Shown: positions 6,729 through 9,498 of the stretch, piece after piece
Numbering within the stretch: the stretch's first letter is position 1
Layout: the number at the start of each line of letters is the position of its first letter
Source: RUG14199 sp045535205
GTDB taxonomy: Bacteria > Bacillota > Clostridia > Oscillospirales > CAG-272
Length of the DNA: 9,498 nucleotides
Reading direction: 5' to 3'
NCBI GenBank assembly: GCA_045535205.1
Contig: JAZSLF010000162.1
Span: 1 to 9,498, forward strand
The notes under the pieces: generated by a model
The model's database searches: none
Seen by the model: only the letters and a program-made list of their open reading frames with translations
Told to the model about the DNA's origin: nothing
Position numbers and translations under genes: made by a program

Positions 6729-7172
6729 AAATGCTCGGTATACTTTCATAATCAAGGGTCGTGCGGGCACTATTCTTATCCATACGGCAGAGAAGAACCA
6801 AAATACAAAATCATTTCGGTCAATATGTTTTCCTTTTCTGGAAACGCTGCGTATTTGTCCGAAGATCTGTTTTTCTGTAACAGGCCCTTCAATATCTGTC
6901 TGTGCATCGCCTACAAAGAAGTAAGAGCCTTTTTTTGCCTTGTAAACACGGTGCATGACTATCTTGCCGCATTCCCGTTCATAAAAGGCCATATCGCCTT
7001 TTTTCAGGGGTAATACGGGCTTTGAAATATAAAGAGTATCCCTGTCATGTGCAAGAAACGGTTCCATGCTTCCTCCGCTGATTATAAGGGGCACAGTAAA
7101 CCCTTCCTCTATCAGAGGGATTATATCTTTTTTGAAATCTTCCGTGGAGAATAATCGTTTGTTTTCTTTCAT
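6702..7172 (-). CDS. S24/S26-family serine peptidase (signal-peptidase-like), Ser/His type
   Basis: Predicted small signal-peptidase-like protease of 156 aa. The catalytic serine box is seen as SGGSMEPFL (residues 32-40, Ser35). The second box reads GKIVMHRVY (69-77) with His74 where SPase I has lysine, the arrangement of SipW/ER-type enzymes. VGDAQTDIEGPV (87-98) takes the place of the GDN box. Unlike ordinary signal peptidases, no membrane segment precedes Ser35: the N-terminus (MKENKRLFSTEDFKKDIIP) is soluble. A hydrophobic stretch near the C-terminus (FVFWFFSAVWIRIVP, 122-136) may anchor it or be buried. It starts 20 bases after the nucleotidyltransferase gene, so the two are co-transcribed; the SD (GAACGGG) is weak. 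Its substrate is unknown. LexA-like self-cleavage seems unlikely as no DNA-binding domain is present. Confidence 0.8.
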   Translation of the reverse strand: MKENKRLFSTEDFKKDIIPLIEEGFTVPLIISGGSMEPFLAHDRDTLYISKPVLPLKKGDMAFYERECGKIVMHRVYKAKKGSYFFVGDAQTDIEGPVTEKQIFGQIRSVSRKGKHIDRNDFVFWFFSAVWIRIVPARPLIMKVYRAFKKNPKHSV

Positions 7173-7192
7173 TATATATACCCGTTCAAATA

Positions 7193-8395
7193 TCAGCGAA
7201 GTATCTTATATTTTTTCATCATACGTAAACGTTCTTTTCCGATCTCAATGGATTTTGCCGCATTAAACTCCCTGTCTTTTTTATCCTTCGATAAATGACT
7301 CAGTATACGGGAGCACCATGCAAAAGGAAGAAGAATGGGGTACTTGTTCAAATACTTGTGAGTGCTTTTCATGACTTCGAGAGGGGGAAAAGCAGAAGCG
7401 GTAAGAGAACCGCCCTTTTTGCTGTCAACAGAGGAGAGTGTTATCTTTGAGGCGTGAATACGTTCCTTTGAAAAGTTGCCGTAAGCACCTCCTGAAAGAA
7501 CGTCTGCCATAAGGTCTTCCGTGTCAAATTCTTCGTGGGTATAATTTGAAAAGCCAAGCTCTGCGGGAGATGCGTTGAAATGCTTTTCGGCTATACAAAG
7601 AAGTGCATCAAAAAATCCTTTAGCACTTACTCTTTCAAGAGAGTCGGTTATTTTTTTCGTATCTATGCAGTCCGAGTGCTTTTTTGCAAACACAATAAAA
7701 TCAAGTATCTGACGAATACCGAAGCCGCAGTAAATAAAATGCTTGAAGCTGTGGAGTATAAGAAAGAGAAGATGCTCGGTAGGAGAGAGTGTCTTGACAC
7801 GAACGCCGTTTATATCAGCGAAGGTGCTGTTTTTAAAGGCATTTTCAAACATTTCGTTCATTATAATATTATGGCTCGGATATTCGGGGAAAAGCTTTGT
7901 GTGTGCTTCTATATAAAGGCCGTTTTTGGTATTTTTAAAAGCATGAACTGTGTCCTCGTCATCTGCTTCTGTTTCTTCAAGTCCGTGTGCTTTCAGGATA
8001 GGTATGGCACTCTCAAGCTGTTCCTTTGTGAAAAGCAGGTCTTCGTCATTTGAAAAGCGGCAGTTCTTTTCGGGATAAAGCTGCCTAAGAACAGAGCCTT
8101 TTACAACGATAGGGGAAATTCCGTTTTTTTCAAGATCGGTATAAAGCTTTAAAAAAGCAGCTTCTTTTTGTATACCGAATGCAGATTCACTCATAACTGA
8201 AGCTCTGAGGGTGGAAATGTCCTCAGTCTTAAAACCGCACCCGTATCTGCGTAGTATACTGAATACAACGGGAAGCAGCTTGTGTTTTGAAGAAACAAGA
8301 GCAAGCTCCGTAAGATTTCCGTTTGAAAGGGAGGGTGCTTTGCCGTTTATAAATGACGAAAGAATGTCAATGAACAAAGCTTCGGTTTCTGTCAT
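7193..8395 (-). CDS. Nucleotidyltransferase family protein (NTP_transf_5 type), function unknown
   Basis: The 400-aa product matches by eye the uncharacterised nucleotidyltransferase family: PIVVKGSVLRQLYP (residues 95-108, the usual LLKG...LYP block), RFSNDEDLLF (113-122, catalytic acidic pair Asp117/Asp119 in place of the common R..GDIDLL), GLYIEAHTKLF (159-169, the ExH strand with a likely third acidic residue Glu163) and a helical C-terminal part with LFLILHSFKHF and GIRQILDFIVF (210-236). No membrane segment is seen. In other bacteria such genes lie near peptide-modification or polysaccharide genes; the transferred nucleotide and target are not known. It heads a two-gene operon with the S26-type peptidase. 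ATG 8395 is backed by a perfect AGGAGGTG five bases upstream. Family confidence is fair, function is not claimed. Confidence 0.78.
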   Translation of the reverse strand: MTETEALFIDILSSFINGKAPSLSNGNLTELALVSSKHKLLPVVFSILRRYGCGFKTEDISTLRASVMSESAFGIQKEAAFLKLYTDLEKNGISPIVVKGSVLRQLYPEKNCRFSNDEDLLFTKEQLESAIPILKAHGLEETEADDEDTVHAFKNTKNGLYIEAHTKLFPEYPSHNIIMNEMFENAFKNSTFADINGVRVKTLSPTEHLLFLILHSFKHFIYCGFGIRQILDFIVFAKKHSDCIDTKKITDSLERVSAKGFFDALLCIAEKHFNASPAELGFSNYTHEEFDTEDLMADVLSGGAYGNFSKERIHASKITLSSVDSKKGGSLTASAFPPLEVMKSTHKYLNKYPILLPFAWCSRILSHLSKDKKDREFNAAKSIEIGKERLRMMKKYKILR

Positions 8396-8400
8396 GAGAG

Positions 8401-8408
8401 CACCTCCT
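8401..8408 (-). promoter_or_regulatory. Strong ribosome binding site of the nucleotidyltransferase gene
   Basis: AGGAGGTG on the minus strand, five bases before the ATG at 8395; the strongest Shine-Dalgarno in the window. Confidence 0.85.
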
Positions 8409-8427
8409 TGTTTTAATGGCTATGATA

Positions 8428-8455
8428 AGTATATCATAAAAAAGAAATAAATCAA
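8428..8455 (-). promoter_or_regulatory. Probable sigma-A promoter for the nucleotidyltransferase-peptidase operon
   Basis: On the minus strand TTGATT (-35, 8455-8450), a 16-base spacer and TATACT (-10, 8433-8428). The -10 overlaps a 7-bp dyad, TATGATA-AGTA-TATCATA (8421-8438), which could be an operator or a chance feature of AT-rich DNA. Expected transcript start lies about 8420, giving a short leader with the strong SD. Confidence 0.6.
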
Positions 8456-8461
8456 TAATAT

Positions 8462-8490
8462 GTATAAAAATAAAACCGTAGGGGCACAAT
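8462..8490 (+). promoter_or_regulatory. Sigma-F-type promoter of spoIIR
   Basis: GTATA (8462-8466), exactly 15 bases of spacer, then GGGCACAAT (8482-8490). This fits the Bacillus sigma-F consensus (GYWTA, N15, GGNNANANT). Transcription would start near 8497, about 20 bases before the SD of spoIIR. spoIIR is a known sigma-F target, so site and gene support one another. Confidence 0.8.
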
Positions 8491-8517
8491 AGTATATCAA
8501 AAAAATTGAGATATAAA

Positions 8518-8523
8518 CGGAGG
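8518..8523 (+). promoter_or_regulatory. Ribosome binding site deciding the spoIIR start
   Basis: CGGAGG ends 6 bases before ATG 8530. The upstream TTG at 8506 lies before this site, so the shorter protein is preferred. Confidence 0.8.
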
Positions 8524-8529
8524 AATAAA

Positions 8530-9147
8530 ATGCAGGACGTAAAAACTGTAAAATTCATACTTTGCTTTTGTGTACTTATGGTGGGAGTTTATTGCCTTCT
8601 GAATCTGCTTCCCCTCGATAATGAGCAGGAAATATATGAAAATACCGTAAGACTTCACGTAATAGCAGAATCAGACAGCAAAGAGGATCAGGAATTAAAG
8701 CTTAAAGTAAGAGATGCCGTACTTGAAGCACTTTCACAGACAAAAGCGGAAAGCAAGGGCGAAGCTGTCAGCAGTATAAGAGAAAAGACAGATGAAATAA
8801 TAAAAGCATCTGAAACGGTGCTTGAAAAAGAAGGCTGCAGTGATAAGGTAACCGTGGAATTCGGAGAAGAAAGGTATCCGACCAGATATTATGAAAGCTT
8901 CACGCTGCCCGAAGGCACATACACGTCTCTCAGAGTTGTTATCGGTGAGGGAAAGGGCAAAAACTGGTGGTGTGTTCTTTATCCTCCGATGTGTACGGCG
9001 GCTTCGGAGGGCGAGTGCGAGGAAGAATTTCTTGCTGCGGGATTTACCTCGGAGCAGTATAGACTTATAAAGAATGATAAAGGGGCAAAATATAAGATCA
9101 AGTTTAAGATACTTGAGATGATAACGGAGGCTTTTGCTACGAAGTAG
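8530..9147 (+). CDS. spoIIR: Stage II sporulation protein R (SpoIIR), forespore signal for sigma-E activation
   Basis: SpoIIR is made in the forespore, exported to the intermembrane space and triggers SpoIIGA to process pro-sigma-E in the mother cell. The 205-aa product has an N-terminal export/anchor segment (residues 7-28, FILCFCVLMVGVYCLLNLL) followed by the family's conserved blocks: RLHVIAESDSKEDQELKLKV (41-60), YPTRYY (116-121, usually FPTR) and RVVIGEGKGKNWWCVLYPP (135-153). Length is near the usual 200-225 aa. ATG 8530 is chosen for its SD. The gene appears single, has its own sigma-F promoter and is divergent from the minus-strand operon. A small 7-bp hairpin (TTGCTAC-GAA-GTAGCAA, 9134-9150) spans its TAG stop, without a T-run. 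Its presence shows the organism is, or descends from, an endospore former. Confidence 0.95.
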   Translation: MQDVKTVKFILCFCVLMVGVYCLLNLLPLDNEQEIYENTVRLHVIAESDSKEDQELKLKVRDAVLEALSQTKAESKGEAVSSIREKTDEIIKASETVLEKEGCSDKVTVEFGEERYPTRYYESFTLPEGTYTSLRVVIGEGKGKNWWCVLYPPMCTAASEGECEEEFLAAGFTSEQYRLIKNDKGAKYKIKFKILEMITEAFATK

Positions 9148-9327
9148 CAATATTACGGAAAATTAATGGTATAGTTTATTATGAGATAATCGAATAAAAA
9201 AGTTAAGAGTTTTTCGAGTAAAAGGAGAAAAACAACCTTTTCTTTTCTCTATTCTCTTTTATCTTTTATCTGGAAACGACAATTTTTAGAGAAGAGAGAA
9301 AAGAGAAGAGATAAGAGAGAAGAGAAC
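9148..9327. repeat. Gene-free spacer with pyrimidine/purine inverted arms and a repeated motif
   Basis: No gene is seen. After a small hairpin (GTTTTTC/GAAAAAC, 9209-9233) comes a 36-base, almost all-pyrimidine tract (9236-9271) and a 39-base, almost all-purine tract (9288-9326). The purine tract's reverse complement aligns imperfectly with the pyrimidine tract (e.g. TCTCT..TCTCT.TTATCT), so they can fold into a long imperfect hairpin. Its loop holds GAAACGACAATTTTT (9273-9287). The same GAAACGACAAT core returns exactly 60 bases later (9333-9343) and, inverted, at 9354-9368. Confidence 0.65.
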
Positions 9328-9373
9328 AAAAAGAAACGACAATCTTTCTCGCGAAAAATTGTCGTTTCTTTTT
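9328..9373. terminator. Bidirectional intrinsic terminator between spoIIR and the right end
   Basis: AAAAAGAAACGACAAT (9328-9343) pairs perfectly over 16 bp with ATTGTCGTTTCTTTTT (9358-9373). The 14-base loop can add four more pairs around TCGC. Both strands end in a TTTTT run inside the stem, so it can stop transcripts from spoIIR and from any minus-strand gene entering on the right, whose possible stop codon lies two bases away. Confidence 0.75.
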
Positions 9374-9375
9374 GG

Positions 9376-9498
9376 TCACCCGTGGGGGACTACAGAGACT
9401 TGTTCGGTCTTGCCGAAATGCATTTCGGCGCTCACGGTCGTTTGGACTCCTTTGCCGTTTCTACCGGTAAGCACGACGGACTTAAAAATAGTCCCCCG
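9376..9498 (-). CDS. Possible 3' end of an unrecognised minus-strand gene (5' end outside window)
   Basis: The minus strand is open from the window edge for 40 codons to TGA at 9378-9376. The peptide ends with KTEQVSVVPHG and contains VVLTGRNGKGVQTTVSAEMH; it looks protein-like but I do not recognise the family. Support: the stop lies two bases before a terminator-like hairpin, and third positions are rich in G/C. Against: 40 open codons occur by chance fairly often, and the same DNA holds a perfect 18-bp palindrome and 9-bp inverted ends, which suit a repeat element better. Codon use (CAA for Gln, high GC3) differs from the genes to the left. Confidence 0.35.
   Translation of the reverse strand, partial: RGTIFKSVVLTGRNGKGVQTTVSAEMHFGKTEQVSVVPHG
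9384..9497. repeat. Segment with inverted ends and an 18-bp perfect palindrome
   Basis: GGGGGACTA (9384-9392) is the exact reverse complement of TAGTCCCCC (9489-9497). Between them lies the perfect palindrome GCCGAAATGCATTTCGGC (9412-9429). The 114-base unit could be a small non-autonomous mobile element or a structured repeat, or the symmetry may be accidental in a coding region. No target-site duplication can be tested because the window ends one base later. Confidence 0.35.

Noticed and set aside
7580..8053. 157-codon plus-strand open frame
   Set aside because: Antisense to the nucleotidyltransferase, whose conserved blocks lie here; no ribosome binding site or recognisable motif.
9236..9373. 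CRISPR array
   Set aside because: The repeated motif is only 11 bases, occurs twice direct and once inverted, and the intervening DNA is low-complexity rather than unique spacers.

Overview
The window looks like chromosomal DNA from a spore-forming, Gram-positive member of the Clostridia, most likely an Oscillospiraceae/Ruminococcus-like gut bacterium. The reasons are a spoIIR homologue with a sigma-F-type promoter, a Wzy-type capsule regulatory set of the Firmicutes kind (separate CpsC, CpsD and a PHP-type CpsB phosphatase), consistent AGGAGG-like ribosome binding sites, and moderate GC with many AGA arginine codons. The genus is an inference.

Left part (1-1409): the 3' part of an isoleucyl-tRNA synthetase gene. 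The reading frame is continuous in homology across the whole stretch but is cut by one in-frame TGA at 444-446, at a normally arginine position in the tRNA-binding region. This leaves an upstream piece (1-446) and a downstream piece (498-1409). It is either a nonsense mutation, a base-call error, or read-through. TGA ends three other genes here, so a window-wide recoding is unlikely.

Middle (1426-6728): a plus-strand polysaccharide cluster. A strong 12-bp hairpin precedes a family 2 glycosyltransferase, followed by the chain-length/kinase-activator protein CpsC, the tyrosine autokinase CpsD (14-base overlap), the PHP phosphatase CpsB, and a membrane-bound EpsC/CapD-type nucleotide-sugar 4,6-dehydratase that starts on TTG inside the TTGA of its neighbour. 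CpsC and CpsD form the two-part kinase, CpsB reverses its phosphorylation, and the dehydratase supplies a sugar precursor. No flippase, polymerase or priming transferase is seen; the set ends at a strong intrinsic terminator, so the rest must lie elsewhere.

Right-middle (6702-8455, minus strand): a two-gene operon convergent with the capsule genes. It encodes an NTP_transf_5-type nucleotidyltransferase and an S24/S26-type Ser/His peptidase that lacks the usual N-terminal membrane anchor. The function of this pair is not known to me. The terminator hairpin of the capsule operon is built into the last codons of the peptidase gene.

Right (8462-9147): spoIIR, divergent from the operon above, with a textbook sigma-F promoter. 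SpoIIR is the forespore signal that triggers sigma-E activation in the mother cell.

Right end (9148-9498): a 229-base spacer rich in inverted repeats, including a pyrimidine/purine pair of arms, three copies of a GAAACGACAAT motif (one inverted), and a 16-bp bidirectional terminator-like hairpin. The last 123 bases hold an open minus-strand frame ending two bases before that hairpin; this may be the 3' end of an unrecognised gene or a small repeat element.
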